Below, in pieces: positions 1 through 12,867 of a stretch of 64,000 nt of DNA; position 1 is the first letter of the stretch; the number at the start of each line of letters is the position of its first letter. The stretch is from Ceriagrion tenellum (taxonomy: Eukaryota > Arthropoda > Insecta > Odonata > Coenagrionidae), in assembly GCA_963169105.1 (NCBI GenBank), contig OY720633.1:36844795-36908794 (forward strand). Direction: 5' to 3'. Both the position numbers and the translations under genes were made by a program. The notes under the pieces were generated by a model. The model saw only the letters and a program-made list of their open reading frames with translations. It was not told the DNA's origin and ran no database searches.

Positions 1-2225
1 TTATAATGTGAAGCGAAGCGGAGGAGCCAAACCTAGCAATATAATTTTTTTAGCATTTATAAGGGCTGAAAACTGTTTAATGAGTCAGGCCAGAGCATAT
101 TGCCGATGGCTTCGTTCTCTCGAAGTAGTCTCACGAGAGACAATCTTACTGCAAACCTCCACCACATTCTCTTTAAAAAAATTACTTCATTCCCTCGTAA
201 TTCTTCTACTAAAATCCGTCATAACTTTTTTAATGCGTTCCATCCTTCGTCTTCCTCAAAGACATTTGCCCTAAAATGTGTCCAAGAATATGTCGAATAT
301 GATTGTCTCAGCCATTTTGTAGATTTTTCAGTGGAAGAAATTCCACTGACAGTAAACTCTCTGTCCATTTGATCTTTATCTTAGTTCTAGAATCTCAGTC
401 TTTCCAATGATTTGGTAAGCTATGGACCTCCGTAACGGGAGAAACACTTCTAATTGAATGAATAGGCATGTGGAACAAGTTAATAAAATTTTTGAAAACT
501 GCCCATTGTAGCATGTGGTCTGTATCCACCATCTGTATCCTGAATGCTATTCTTAGGTGTACTTAATTTAACTTATTTTTGTTCTTCATTCAATTGTAAT
601 CTAACAATGAAGTTAAATCGTTCATTAATTCTTTAATTAGTTTCATGATTTTCCCGCGCATGTTTTCTCTGATGCGTGTCAATTCCAATATGAACTTCCC
701 ATTGGAACGATGATATTATTCGGGCGTATCTCAGCATATTGTTTTAGAGGCACACGACGGCGTCAGAATAATGCTCATTTCCCTCCGTCCTTTTTTTCCT
801 GGCTCTTCCGTGAAATAATGGAATTCTATTTTAATCCTTCGCATTAAAAGAGCATCAAAGCCAGTTTCGTATGCAGAGACAGCTGCAGCAAGGCAATGCA
901 ATTACGTGATTCCCTTATGAACACACGAGTGGATGGAGAGGAAAATGGTTGCGATGGAAACCCCTTCAGGGCAAGGTATTGGGATGTCGTTTAAAATGCG
1001 ATTCCGTTAAATTCAAGGTGGATATTAAAATTCCCGAGCATCTCTAGGCTCTTCCAAGTGTGTCATGGTCACATAAGGGAATTGCTAGTGAGGGAAACGA
1101 TAGAAAAAGTCGATTGCCATTTACCAAACAGATGGAAAGGTCAGAACATTACCCGGTGGCAGTGTGATGGTGGGCTTTTTGCCTTGGAAAGACAGGGATA
1201 CGTGCTTCACCTCATTCTCCATGCAAACTTATTATGAAATTCTACATCCTCCACCATTATTATGAGTCTGGTAATCAGCTGATATCCACGAGTTTTTTTT
1301 TTGCGAAGTGTGAGAGATGAATAATTGGATACATACTGATGTATAAAATCCTCCCGATGATTATTATGGAAGGACAATAAATTGAGTAGAATGTGCATTA
1401 AGCGTTATCCAGGATAACCGAAATAGTTCTGTACCTCTTGCGCACATATACATATATGAATGATTATGTATGACAATAGCGACAGCCAATAAAAATGCTT
1501 CACAAATGGGAGCGAGAATCGGCCCTATGTGACGTTGTCAGTGTGTTGAGGTCTATAAAGTATCATAAGTGCATAATACATAGAAAATAGAATCGCAGCG
1601 TGACGCAGGTAAACAACCTTTTTTCAGTAAAAGGCCAACAGCATGCAAGTTGGACTTAAAGTTAAACATTGAGTTCCCTTAATGAAGTAGCGAAGAGTTT
1701 TTTCATTCGCGGAGGGTTGTGTACATAGGAGAATGACGCTAGAAAAAGGGAATCCAATGGTAAATAAAAGGAAGAAAAACGGGCAGAATCATATTGATGG
1801 TTACCAAAACATTGTCCCAAAATGTGCAATCACGTTCTACAGAATAAATACCGTGCCATCAAAGCCTTTCTTCCGCGGGTTATTCAGACGAATAAATATG
1901 AAATCCATCCCTGCACCCAAACCACTCTTTTCCTTCCGCTCTCATGTACCCACTTCCTCTACGCCGCAAAAGGCTTTCATTTCTCACAGCATTCCGATCT
2001 TTCGTTTCCCACTCCCTTCTTCTTCTGCTCGAACGCTATACCTTTCGCCCGCAGACTCAAAAGGCAAACAAAAGACGAGCGAGCTGGGTGCGTACGAATC
2101 CCCTTGTAGTGTTGTGGCCGAACGTTCATTCAAAAGGCCTCCTTTGAATACGGCGCAGAAGAGTAAAAGGCAGGGGATAAGAAAGGGGGACGAGTTAAAT
2201 GGTCGCTGGAATCAGGGAATTGACG
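1..2225. other. AT-rich non-coding DNA, nothing recognised
   Basis: No open frame here has protein-like composition, and I see no RNA gene or terminal-repeat structure. The longest frame starts at 1733 and continues into the run of Ns; its visible part is arginine/serine/proline-rich, as expected from GC-richer junk, so I do not call it a gene. Confidence 0.6.
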
Positions 2226-2425
2226 NNNNNNNNNNNNNNNNNNNNNNNNNNNNNNNNNNNNNNNNNNNNNNNNNNNNNNNNNNNNNNNNNNNNNNNNNNN
2301 NNNNNNNNNNNNNNNNNNNNNNNNNNNNNNNNNNNNNNNNNNNNNNNNNNNNNNNNNNNNNNNNNNNNNNNNNNNNNNNNNNNNNNNNNNNNNNNNNNNN
2401 NNNNNNNNNNNNNNNNNNNNNNNNN
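2226..2425. other. Assembly gap of 200 Ns
   Basis: An uninterrupted run of exactly 200 undetermined bases. The round size suggests a scaffolding placeholder rather than a measured gap, so the true distance between the flanks is unknown. Open frames bridging it are artefacts. Confidence 0.99.
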
Positions 2426-4880
2426 GTATTGAAAAGGGGTAGAAAAAAAGTCTTATTGGGGACTTTTTCAACCGTAGAGGGAGTCACGGCTCTTGCTTCC
2501 CATACAAGTATTTTTGAGCCCGTCTGGACTCCCGTAGTTTGTTGTAATCAAATATTGCCTACAGTTTTGCTAAATTTTTTGCTTTCCACATAGTTTCTTG
2601 GGAACCATGAGTTTCTTGGTAACCATGATATTCTAAAGGTTTGATTTGTGTTTTCGGTGGATTCATATCCTTTCAGTTGATAGACTAACGTTATCACATC
2701 CTTCATTTCCTAACACGGAAATGAATACCATCCCTACATGAAATACCTCTTCATTAAATGCTTCATTTTGATTCCATGCTTTCAGTATCATGTATATGCA
2801 TAGTCTTATTATTGGAAAAACTTTCCGAACGTCATTCTTTACTGGGCATACGTTAGGATGTATTATTAATGTGATGAAGATTAATGTTTCCAAGAACCTA
2901 ATATTAAAATACCTTTAGGAGTTTATGCGCCCAATTTCATACCATGGCTTTATGGTATTAGCCATGGTTTTAGTGCTTAAAAATTTTTATTCCAAGTTTT
3001 ACTTAGACTTATGTAAGTATTGTTTTTTTTGTTGTCGCATGAATTCAGGACGAGTGGAATATACTGATATGTTAGTCCTTAGGCAGAGAACATGGATTAT
3101 GTGCCCTTTGATATAAACAACAAAACGTGATCACGATCTTCTAAGAAATTTCAGTGTAATAGCAACCCTCTAATCTAAGCAGCAATTTCAAGATGTCTTT
3201 AAGAACATACGCAAACATTTGAAATGAAATTAAAACATTGTGGCTTATAAATTTAATAAATATTATTTTCTTTTTTTTCGAAAATGGCTCTATCATATAT
3301 AAAATATTACCGCCTCATTTCGCTACAGAGTCCATTTTTACTTTCATGTTTGGTAAGTCGGCGTATATATTCGTAATAACTTATCAGAGAGCTCTGATAA
3401 ATAAGCACCGAAAGGTATTTTAAATGGCATGAAATTCAAAAGGTAAAATTTAATTATTAGTATCACAGTAAATTTTAAAAGCAAAATTGGCTTGAAATTT
3501 CAGTCTAATTTACTACTATTTAAAAAATTAATTTATACATTATGTAGAAGTAAATCAACGTCATCCGGGCTGAAAATGAAGGCAAATAAAAAACTGGCGG
3601 GTGAAATTATTTTTTTTTATGCTACATTGATTTTATCATATCTCTCAGAAGTTCTTTGTACATTTTTAGTTATTTTAAAAATGGCTGCGAGTTTTTTTTA
3701 TCTTCCAGATATTTTTACATTCAGAATATAAATTTGTATTTACCGAATCGAATTAATGAAAGAAGATATGGATGACTCTTCAAGCCTTTGCTGTGCGTAG
3801 ACGTAGAATTTTTCATTCTCCGGAAACCACAGTGGCTCGACGACTCTTTATTTCTGAAGGCAAGAGGGATGCGACTGAAACCGGGGGTGTGGGGCGGGGG
3901 AAACACCGAGCGAGGAAAACAAAAAGAAATGACAGACTCGGCAAAAAAAATATCAAAAATAAGGGAGGGAATGAAAAATAATTACGGCGGAGCAACTCGA
4001 AATAAGGGAAGTGGAATAATAGGGCGCCGAGGAAGAGAAAGAAACTCGTCACTTAAGATTAGAAAGATGTGTTAGCGGTTTTTCGTGGCGAGAGGGAGGA
4101 GAAAAGGAGCAGATTTCAAATAAAGAGAGGAGGCGAATGAAAAAGAGTAGTTGCTGATGAGTCGCATGAAATGGAAGACAGGATGAAGGTAAAGGGAATG
4201 AACAAAAAGTTTCACGGACAAGGGTTAAGGAAGGAGGCGGAGGGAAAAGATTAGTTGCGCGAAGAAGCCCCTGATAAAAAGGGGGAAAGAAAAGAAGCAA
4301 ATTTCGAAGATGAGAATTTGGAGCAAAGTTTCAACAGGAATGGATGACGATGGTTTCGTTAAGACGAACCCAACGGGCTACAAATATCGTGTCTGACTTG
4401 ATAAGGAATTAATGTGGTACAGTTGGAGTATAGTTCTATATCCTTTGCTTTTTTCAATCGTTTAGCCCTGTGAAAGTAATTTTATTTTTGACGTCGAACA
4501 AAATATTATTAAACGCGGATTAGTATTTTGTAATCAATGTTTCATTTATTATTTTTCGGTTTTTTTGTATATACAGATGCTCTTCACGGAATGGTGACAT
4601 TGTAACTGTTCATTTCGGGCATTGAGCAACATTTTAGCCAAAATTTAATACTGCGGAAACGTGGCCATAACGCCAAAGATTTTATGTATTAAATTTAGTG
4701 AATAACGTGAATGAATATAATAATTCTATCGTGTACTCAGCTTAATGGTAACAAGACATTCACTTAAGTCATGCTGCGTAGGAAAATTTGGAAAATGGAT
4801 ATCGAAAAGAAATAAGACAACAGAACTGCCGAGGAAACCAACCGTAGCGTCATGTCGCTAAATTGAAATGTATAATAATG
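2426..4880. other. AT-rich non-coding DNA with a purine-rich block
   Basis: Mostly AT-rich sequence with no supported gene. From about 3880 to 4330 the top strand turns strongly purine-rich (repeated gga, aga and aaa words, few pyrimidines), giving spurious open frames on both strands. No homologous protein is recognisable. Confidence 0.55.
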
Positions 4881-4881
4881 G

Positions 4882-4990
4882 TTTTCATCTGCATCTGCAT
4901 ACTATGTACATACTGCATACTATATACATACTGCGCCGCATGGGCGTGTGGCAGTGGGTGGTAGGTCACCAGCCGTGTAAGGATATAAGT
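4882..4990 (+). repeat. Dispersed-repeat fragment with an 18-bp direct duplication
   Basis: The stretch contains two adjacent near-identical 18-mers (catactatgtacatactg, then the same with one G>A change), preceded by gcatctgcat words and followed by a GC-richer segment, gtgtggcagtgggtggtagg. From memory, a 'catctacata...gcaagcc...gtgtggcagagggt' pattern recurs in many insect genomes as an interspersed repeat, and this looks like a degraded copy. The duplication is seen directly; the family assignment is recollection and unsure. Confidence 0.4.
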
Positions 4991-7900
4991 TTTTGGGAGG
5001 TGAAATGGTGACATGTATTACGGGAGTGTATTTAGAGGAGCTCATTTTTTATTCAGGTCGCTTATGTTGTGCAGGAGACACAGGAAGACACTTCAAAGTT
5101 AGTATAGGGAGGAAAAATTATACGGAAGGAGTCTGTTTAAAGAAGGTGGCTCATCGATCTTTGAGGAATGCGAGATGAAATCTCCTGGCATGTATTCATA
5201 TTTAAATGTATTTGTTGTGTATTAGTTTACAAGAATATAAGTTCCTGATCCCTTACTAAGCCATCTGAAACTGCTATCTATTCATGCACCTTTTGGCCAA
5301 ATTGGTCTTTATGATTATGACTCACATTCGATTGGCCATCGCAGTGGTGTTTTACTTATAACAAAAAAATATAGAAGTTCCATTTGGTCTTGGTTGCAAT
5401 TAGAATATTTAATACCACAGGTATTCAGGAAATACTAGAGGAGGAAAATTTTATAGAATTAAAATTGAATAATAATTACAATAATCAATATTTTCGAAGT
5501 TGGCAGCTATGCAAATCATCACTCCTGACTACCATTATGTTTTCGTTGCTATGCCATTGAAATCATTTTTGGTGATCAGGGGTTTGTGATCGCGGAAAAT
5601 AATTTTAAAAATTGGATAGTCTTAAAATTTAATCACCTAATCGTGTACGTAAATTGAGTGTTCTTAATGCATTCACGTCATATGATTGTGTTTATAAAAA
5701 AAGCAATTTATTTAACTGATGATGTACGAGTTTTTGCATTATTACCCTTAGGTTATCTAAATACTGTTGCCTTTGCAAGAATACTGGTAATGTTACTGTT
5801 AGCCAAAGAAAAATAGATTTCGAAAAGTAAGGGCTTGTCCTTAGATATGAACTTTTGGGTTGAGACTGGGAAGGGTGGCGTAGAAAAGCTTTCTGCAAAA
5901 TTCTCTCCTCTAAGTGAGGCAAATGAAGCCGAATGAGTTTTCCTGATATCGCGAGAGTCGCAAAGGAGACGCCTAATTTGGTGAGTAGAGCTGTGTTGCG
6001 TGCATCCTCTTTTTAATGGATAGTCAAGAAGTTTAATGTGAATTATTTAACTTAGGAATAATATTGGTCGTTAGAGAAGCGTCAAGGTTTTGCATACGTG
6101 GACGTGCGAATTAAAATAAAGTGTCTGGTATGATTTAATGAAAACTGTGGATTAAAATTGCATTTTGATGGCGAAAAATCTTTGTGGTTCACTTAATTTT
6201 CCTAATTGTAGGTTACATTAGTCACATCGGGCATAGAATTTCGCCATTTTGTACATCTTATGTTGTAGTCATTTTTCAGATGTAATATTTCTGCAAGCAA
6301 CAAAAATATAAAACAAAAACATATTGTTTCTACTAAAGGAAATGAGGAATTATTCAGGCGAGTTTGGTAAGACAAACTGATTAATCATTTATCCTCCGCC
6401 AATGCAGAAAAGTTTCAGATTTTTCCCGAACTTCCAATTTTTAAACTTTTCTGAAGCATTGCAAAAATACCTTGCCATATTTCAATGATGTCCCTAAATT
6501 TTGATATCTCTCCTGAATAAATATTTTTATTGTTTATTTCGTCCATAAAAGCCCCCTGAATTAACAGATTACCGAGGATTTCAGTTTATGGATAATCATA
6601 TACTTCTTCATCATCAGAATTTTTCAATGTAAATCTGCATGGGAGAGGTGGGTGTCGATGTAAAAAAGTTAAGTTAAATTGTCGTTTTTTGTCGACGTGG
6701 GAGTCACGCATACATACATGTAAGTATATACACGGAGGAAGCATTATTGCGTCATCCAGCAGCTCGGCGTAATGTATTTCTCTGGGCGTGCGGGAAAGAA
6801 AACTTTACCAAATTATATATCTCCTCGGGACGAGTCGACCTACTTCTCTGCGTCCAGAGCAAACCCACCGGGACGTTGTATGTTTCCCCTCCCCTCCCTA
6901 TTGCTGCAGCGCCACCCCCTCAAACGTCGTTCGGTCCAGCAGCGTTCACTCCTCCTTCGGGAGAAAGAAAAGAACATCGCTGAGCGCGTTACTTCTGCTT
7001 CCTTGCTTGACTATTGCCAGGAGCGGTCGCCTTGGTGCGGGCGGAAGAATGAGGAGAAGAGGGGAAGTTGGACCGGAACGATATCCTGCGATCCTTTGCA
7101 TCAATATGTGATATTTATCATTAAAACTCTGCTACATATCAAATTGCGCCAACCATGATGAATACATTATCACGTTATTTTTGCATGTCACAGGACTGCT
7201 TTTGAAGCATTTGGCGATCATTATAATCGCGAATCATTCGCTTCGTCTTTACACAGTATTCGATGATATCACATTGTGTACGATTTAAACTTGGAGTATT
7301 GGATTTTGCGAGGCAGGACTCATAGCTCGGAAGGATATTTAAACGCGAATATCAGCCACTCTTACATCCTCACCAGCGTTGGCGATTTCCATAAAAATGC
7401 CATAGATCTTTTTTATTATATGTTGAAAATATGCGGCTATCTTCGATGTTGCACAATATAAAACATAATGCAGTGCAATGCGATGCTCTCCTTGTAAATA
7501 TATTAAAATGTAATGGTGTCTGTCTATTTTTTGCTCCATCCGGCAAAAACTATTGGTCCGATTGAGGTGAAGTTTGGCATGTAGATAAAAAATACATCTG
7601 GTTGTAATGTCGGTTATATTAAAAAGCCCTCAGGGCCCCCGAAGGCCTCCCCTGGTGGTCCATGCTAAGTATTAGCTCCGGTGCAGTGGTTTCATTTTTG
7701 GCTTTTTAAAAATACTTTTACTCAAGATAGAGGACTGACATTTTTTTTATCAGATGACTGAATAAATAAAGTTTCTAATTCTCTCAATTGATTTCATTTA
7801 CGCTTCGTGTTTGTCTGAAAATTATGTTTAGAGCTGAATATTCTCACATTTTTCTCTAAAATCAGCAATAGCTTATTGCCTTGACAACCAGAGATTTGAT

Positions 7901-8199
7901 TTTCAAAGGATTTTCACACCTTTAGCATTTAAATATCATGTTTTCCTGCAGGCCGATGATTGCAAGTAGAAATAAAATCTGTATAAGAAGAGCCTCGTGA
8001 TAGATTACTTAGATTACGAGGGTTAATCGATAAATTTAATGCATGTTAGCAGCAAGTATAATACTCAATTTCAACAGTCAGCTTGTCTACTACTACAAAC
8101 ACTATGTACAAGATAGAACGAACGAACTCCTCATGTGACCATGCTGACATTATTATTCAAGCTTTATGGTTTTCTTATAATTAATAACATTTTTTTCAC
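4991..8199. other. AT-rich non-coding DNA with a GC-richer block
   Basis: No gene supported. About 6745-7085 is noticeably GC- and CpG-richer than its surroundings and could be a small regulatory island or an unrecognised exon, but its open frames (longest 128 codons) overlap on one strand, lack domains, and look like composition artefacts. A further GC-rich scrap near 7640-7690 holds nothing recognisable. Confidence 0.45.
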
Positions 8200-8220
8200 A
8201 CCCGTTGAATTTCAACGGGT
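8200..8220. repeat. Perfect 10-bp palindrome with 1-nt spacer
   Basis: The arms acccgttgaa and ttcaacgggt are exact reverse complements separated by one T, inside otherwise AT-rich DNA. It would form a tight hairpin or serve as a dimeric protein site. No flanking element is recognisable. Confidence 0.7.
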
Positions 8221-9312
8221 ACCTTCCGCTATTTCAATATGTTAAAGTACTCTATGCAATGCACATTTTCCGAATCAAAAGTCATTCTGCAGTTTCAAAT
8301 TGAAATTAGAATGTCATACACATCTAGGAGGGGAGGACCACTTATGAAGTCCCACTTAAGGTCAGAGAGCAGAGAATAGAACTAGACCTTAAGGAAATTG
8401 GAAACTTGTGGAGGAAGGGCAGGTCAGGTGAATCTGGGACCGTAGAAGGGGCGTAACGGGGGCAAGGCGATCGTGAGGGGAGGCAGGTGGCAGAAAGGAA
8501 AACAACGGACATCGGAGTTCGGAAAACAGTCGCGAGATACAGTTAGGAAACGGGGAAGAAGGAAAAAAATAAAAAGCAGCATCCTTCGTCCCATCTTTCT
8601 TCCATATAGGAGGTTTTCTGCCGGGTACAGACGGGTTATTTGAGAGCTGAGGATAAGTGGAAATCCTCTTTCCTGCTTCCTGAAGCATATCCAATTACGA
8701 AGTAAGACGAAACGGAATTTTCGCGACCCAGACAACTGTTCATTTTCTCTTCCCAGTTTCGGTTCTCATTAATAGCAGGGGAGAGCATCTTCGGATGGCT
8801 GGTTAAGTACTTAAATTTGGAGGATCTAGTTTAGCCAAAGGGAAATAGATGTACAAGTAAGGAATCTTAGGCGTTATAATGATTCCAATTTTTCCCAAAT
8901 ATTCCATATTCGGCATTTTGTTTAAATAAACAGTCAACCATCTATAGCAAGACTAATTGACTTGGGATAATTATATATTTTTCAACTTTTGGGTTGGTTT
9001 CCGAATGGAAAAAGAAGCGTAGATGACTTAAAAAGGTGCTTTTCAAGGAAATATTCGCAGCACATAAATTGCTAAATATTTTACTCCTTAAATGGCAAAT
9101 TAAGCTAATTAAATTTGCATTATTAGAATGTTATTTTTGTTCACCAAATGTATTTCAGTTAACGCTAAATTTTTTCATCCTTAAATTTAGTTAAGTAGGA
9201 GACTACTGTCACCTGCGGTCTACACGTCCCTGAGAGTAAATTGTAAGATACGTTCTAAATGGGGAATTGAAGATCGTTGCAAGGAAAACCTGCATTGATG
9301 AATTTGAAGGAA
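8221..9312. other. Non-coding DNA with a purine-rich stretch
   Basis: No gene supported. About 8395-8570 is purine- and GC-richer on the top strand and yields overlapping minus-strand frames of about 100 codons without protein-like features. The rest is AT-rich. Confidence 0.5.
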
Positions 9313-9379
9313 GGCAGCGACGGATTTAAACTCTGTTTCTCAGAATAAAGCAGCTATTACAATAGCCACTGCTCCGACC
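9313..9379 (-). repeat. tRNA-like short element (SINE-like)
   Basis: Read on the minus strand, the segment has an A-box-like word (AGTGGCTATTG) near its start and a B-box-like word (GAGTTTAAATCC) about 35 bases later, the spacing of the internal RNA polymerase III promoter of a tRNA gene. Stem pairing is poor, so this is not a functional tRNA. The sequence after it on the minus strand (caaattcatc) resembles the tail of the similar elements near 39.1 and 42.3 kb. I infer a tRNA-derived SINE or a decayed tRNA-like repeat. Confidence 0.4.
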
Positions 9380-12300
9380 TGAATTTAGACAGTTTGTATT
9401 TTGTATACGTTCGGGGTATGAACAAGAAGGGTGTTTAGTTTGGAGAAGATTCAAGGAGATGGATATATGTTATACGACCCATATGAGGGACGGACTATGC
9501 TGAATTTGCATTCGAGTAGAATTAGGTCGGGGTATTTCCTAGCTATTCCTTGTTGCTGGAGATTAGCATATATATGAAACCAATTAGGTCGTACTGTGTT
9601 GTGGAAGAACCTCCCTCAAAGCCTGCCTCTATTTTCCCTCGGTCATCGTTAACATACAAAGCTCTCAACTAAATCTTAGAAACAAATCCCATCCCTTTAT
9701 TTCCATTAGCTAATTTCCACTGTGAACTCTATACGAAATTCATGAGAGTTACGACTATGATTTATGCTTGCATACAACATTGTCTAAGGAATCTCTGGTT
9801 GCTATGTTGCTTCCACTGTGATTTTATGTTAGGAAACTGTGCAGCTACTATGCCTGCTGAAGTACTGCCTCTTTCCTAAGCTCAAGCCCGAAGGAGAACA
9901 TGCTTTAAAGAAAACTCTCACATAACGCGAGGTCAGTTCCCTGAAATCATTTTGTCTTGTAAAATCGCGACATATAAGCTATTTCAAGAAGGATAACGCG
10001 GGGTTTTGTGCCTCCATTTCCAAAAACCTATTGTTTTATTTTTCAAGACATTTTATGACTATTCTATGATCCGGTATGAATGAAATAATTTCGTAGTTTT
10101 AAGTTCTTAACCAGATTTTGTCCGCTCATTTGCCCTATTTTTTACTTAGAAAGGCTTCGAGTTAAATCAAAACAACATTTTTCAAAAAATAAAAAAATAT
10201 TTCCTTCAAGTAGTCATATAAGTACTATCGACCGCATTACTAGGGTGTTCTCAGACACAAGTTCTCCAACGAAATGCGTTAAAAAAATAATCCTTTACAC
10301 TACATTTCATGCGCACCTTTTGGTGAGACTACGAACGACTTGCTCGTAACGGCACATCTATCGTCAAAAAGTAAAACTAAATCCAGGCTGATTGGGCTTT
10401 CACAGAAAAGCGCGTTAGGAAAGTGAAAACGCTCAAAACTCATAACGTGAATTAGACTTAAATAAGATATTAAAAGAGTATTTTATTACGATAAAAATAT
10501 ATAGAAATGAATTCCAGCCATAATAACTGAATCACGCCTCGCTTTAACTTACATTATAAATGAGAGCTGATAGCAATCGGCGTCACAATAAGCGCGGAGA
10601 AAACGGTGTGCTTAGCGAGATATTGAAGAATGTTAGAGCAATTCTGTCTCACATCCGCCTTTCTTCTAGAAGGCTCGGAGAACACGTGCAATGTAACATC
10701 AATCGCATTCAACATAAAGAATTCGTCACCACTAGCACAGAGAAAAAGGTGACAGTAATTTATCGTAATAACATGATATAGTATTTTTCATAGATTGCGA
10801 TCTTAATACTTACAATTACATTTTAATATGACCTGTTTGATACTTAAAAATTGCTCCAAATCCTTAATACTATGTGGCAAATAATTTTGGCGCATCACCA
10901 GCAATTTTGTTTCGATTGCATCGTCAAAAACCGCATCTTACCGAGTGGAACGATCGTGTCTTATGAAATAGGGTGGATAAGTATGACCGCATCTTTTTAG
11001 ACCGTGCTATTTGAGGGTTTACTGCGCCTGTATCTCAACCTACCATCCTAAAGAAGTGCCTTCATTATCATTAGAAGTATCGCATAGCAACGACATGGTT
11101 ATGTCTGTCATAAAAAGACTTTTTACGAATAGCATAAGCGGTTGGTTCAATCATTGTGGGGAAACATGTTTCAGGAGTTGTGACTCGTAACTCTAACTCC
11201 AGAGGAGAAATCTTCTTATGAGGTACGTCGTTTTGTATTCTTGTCAAGCTGGGCCCAATGGAACGTGTAGCTCATCAATTAACGCTGCTCCCATTGCAGT
11301 AAAACCTGGACAATCGGCTGCGGAAGTTTTAATTCCTCGATGTAATCGGTATTCAACCAGTATGATTGCGATAATCGATGAAGGCTGATATTATGCGATT
11401 GAAAATATTAAAAGGAAATAATTATTCGTCCTTTGAGCATTTTTGAAGCCCTGAAATTCTCTCAATTTGCGCTTGACTTGTGCTTTACTGAATGATAATA
11501 GCCCGCCATACGCCCGCCCTGGGAATTTACGGACGATAGATGCTACCATGGCACAGTAATACCCTTTATCATAAATACTTACATAACTACATTCTTAGGT
11601 TAACAGGGGTAGTTGAGACGTTGGTAGAAACAAGAAAGCAAACTTTCTCAGTGTTGAAAAAGGCACTAGGGGAGAGACCCTAAGCAGGGTAGTTATATCC
11701 ATGGAAATAATGAATTTGGTGACTGACATTAAGGTTTTCAAATGACTTCATTTGCAAAAAAGGCCATAAAAATGTTAATAGCAGATGATGGATTTTTCTT
11801 TACTAATGTGGATATAAGAAATCAGGCATGTGAAAAATATTCAATTCAACAAATCAAATGACCAACTACTCACAACTCGGAGAATTAAATAAAATTTGGA
11901 TAGCCACCCTGAAAACTGAGCTGTATTACACCTACTGATATTATGTTGAAATGACTAGAGATTGCTGATCAAGTTACTCAAAAATTTTTACTATTTTTAT
12001 AATCATTCAAAGTGCGAAATTAAACATAATTAACGAACGTGTTCACTATAAATAAAAATGCATAATAACGATTGATATCGATAAATTTTGTTTGAATATT
12101 TCATCCTTGTCCATATTAGAACGGAGCACAATTTAATAGGCCCCTTTTAGTAGTAGCGGTAAATTTTACACGCGTATCTGAATTTGGCACCGACTTTTCC
12201 CACGTAAACTGAGCGATGTTTACGATAAATTTCTAGGCCCTTAACGTTGGCAGCATATGGATCTTCTAAATCTCTAAAAAAGGAGGGATTTTAAGGTTGG

Positions 12301-12430
12301 AAGGTAACATAAGATGCCTTTTAAAATTAAAGGAAAAAGTCCAATTATTTCCGTAGACGCACATTTTCCCCGTCCTCTCTCGATGTACCTTCAAATTAAA
12401 AGAATTAGTTTCCCCTTCAAGAGGCACGTG
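9380..12430. other. AT-rich non-coding DNA, nothing recognised
   Basis: I see no coding region with protein-like composition, no terminal repeats and no RNA gene. Short open frames are at the length expected by chance for this base composition. Confidence 0.6.
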
Positions 12431-12452
12431 AAGATGATGATGATGATGATGG
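12431..12452. repeat. (GAT)n microsatellite
   Basis: About six consecutive gat/tga triplets followed by a short G run; on the minus strand it creates a poly-histidine stretch in a spurious frame. Confidence 0.85.
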
Positions 12453-12867
12453 GGGTGTAGGGAGGCAGAGGGGAGGCAGGGGGAAGGGTACAAGACAGTG
12501 ACTAAGTACTAAGGGATGCGTTGCGTGAGTTTGAGCCACCATAAAAAATTCGCTCATCTCATCTCACTTCCCTGCCGTCCCTTTTGTTTAAACTCCGCTC
12601 CTGGGGATTGCTTGAGCTTAATTGGGCGAGAATACGGCGGGAAAAGAATAAGGGGCTGGAGACGGGTAGCGGTCGAGAAACGATAAGAACGAAGAGATTA
12701 TAGACTGCACAAGAAACTGAAAGAATAGGAGCAAAGGCTGCCGACGCTGAGGCTATAAATACTCATGTATTTCATGTTCAAGGGAATATCCCATCTTCTT
12801 GGCCTTGTGGAATACTGATAAAGAAAAGTATATCAGAGAAATTGAATACATAATATCTAAAGTGCGT

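Noticed and set aside
1733..2593. 286-codon open frame
   Set aside because: It is open only because it runs through 200 Ns; the visible ends have no protein features.
7540..7690. Dispersed repeat around 'ggtccgattgaggtgaagtt'
   Set aside because: It feels familiar from arthropod repeats, but I cannot name the family or set borders from the sequence.
11220..11400. Possible coding exon (frame reading YVVLYSCQAGPNGTCSSS)
   Set aside because: The cysteine pattern is suggestive, but the frame is short with no clear acceptor or donor around it.
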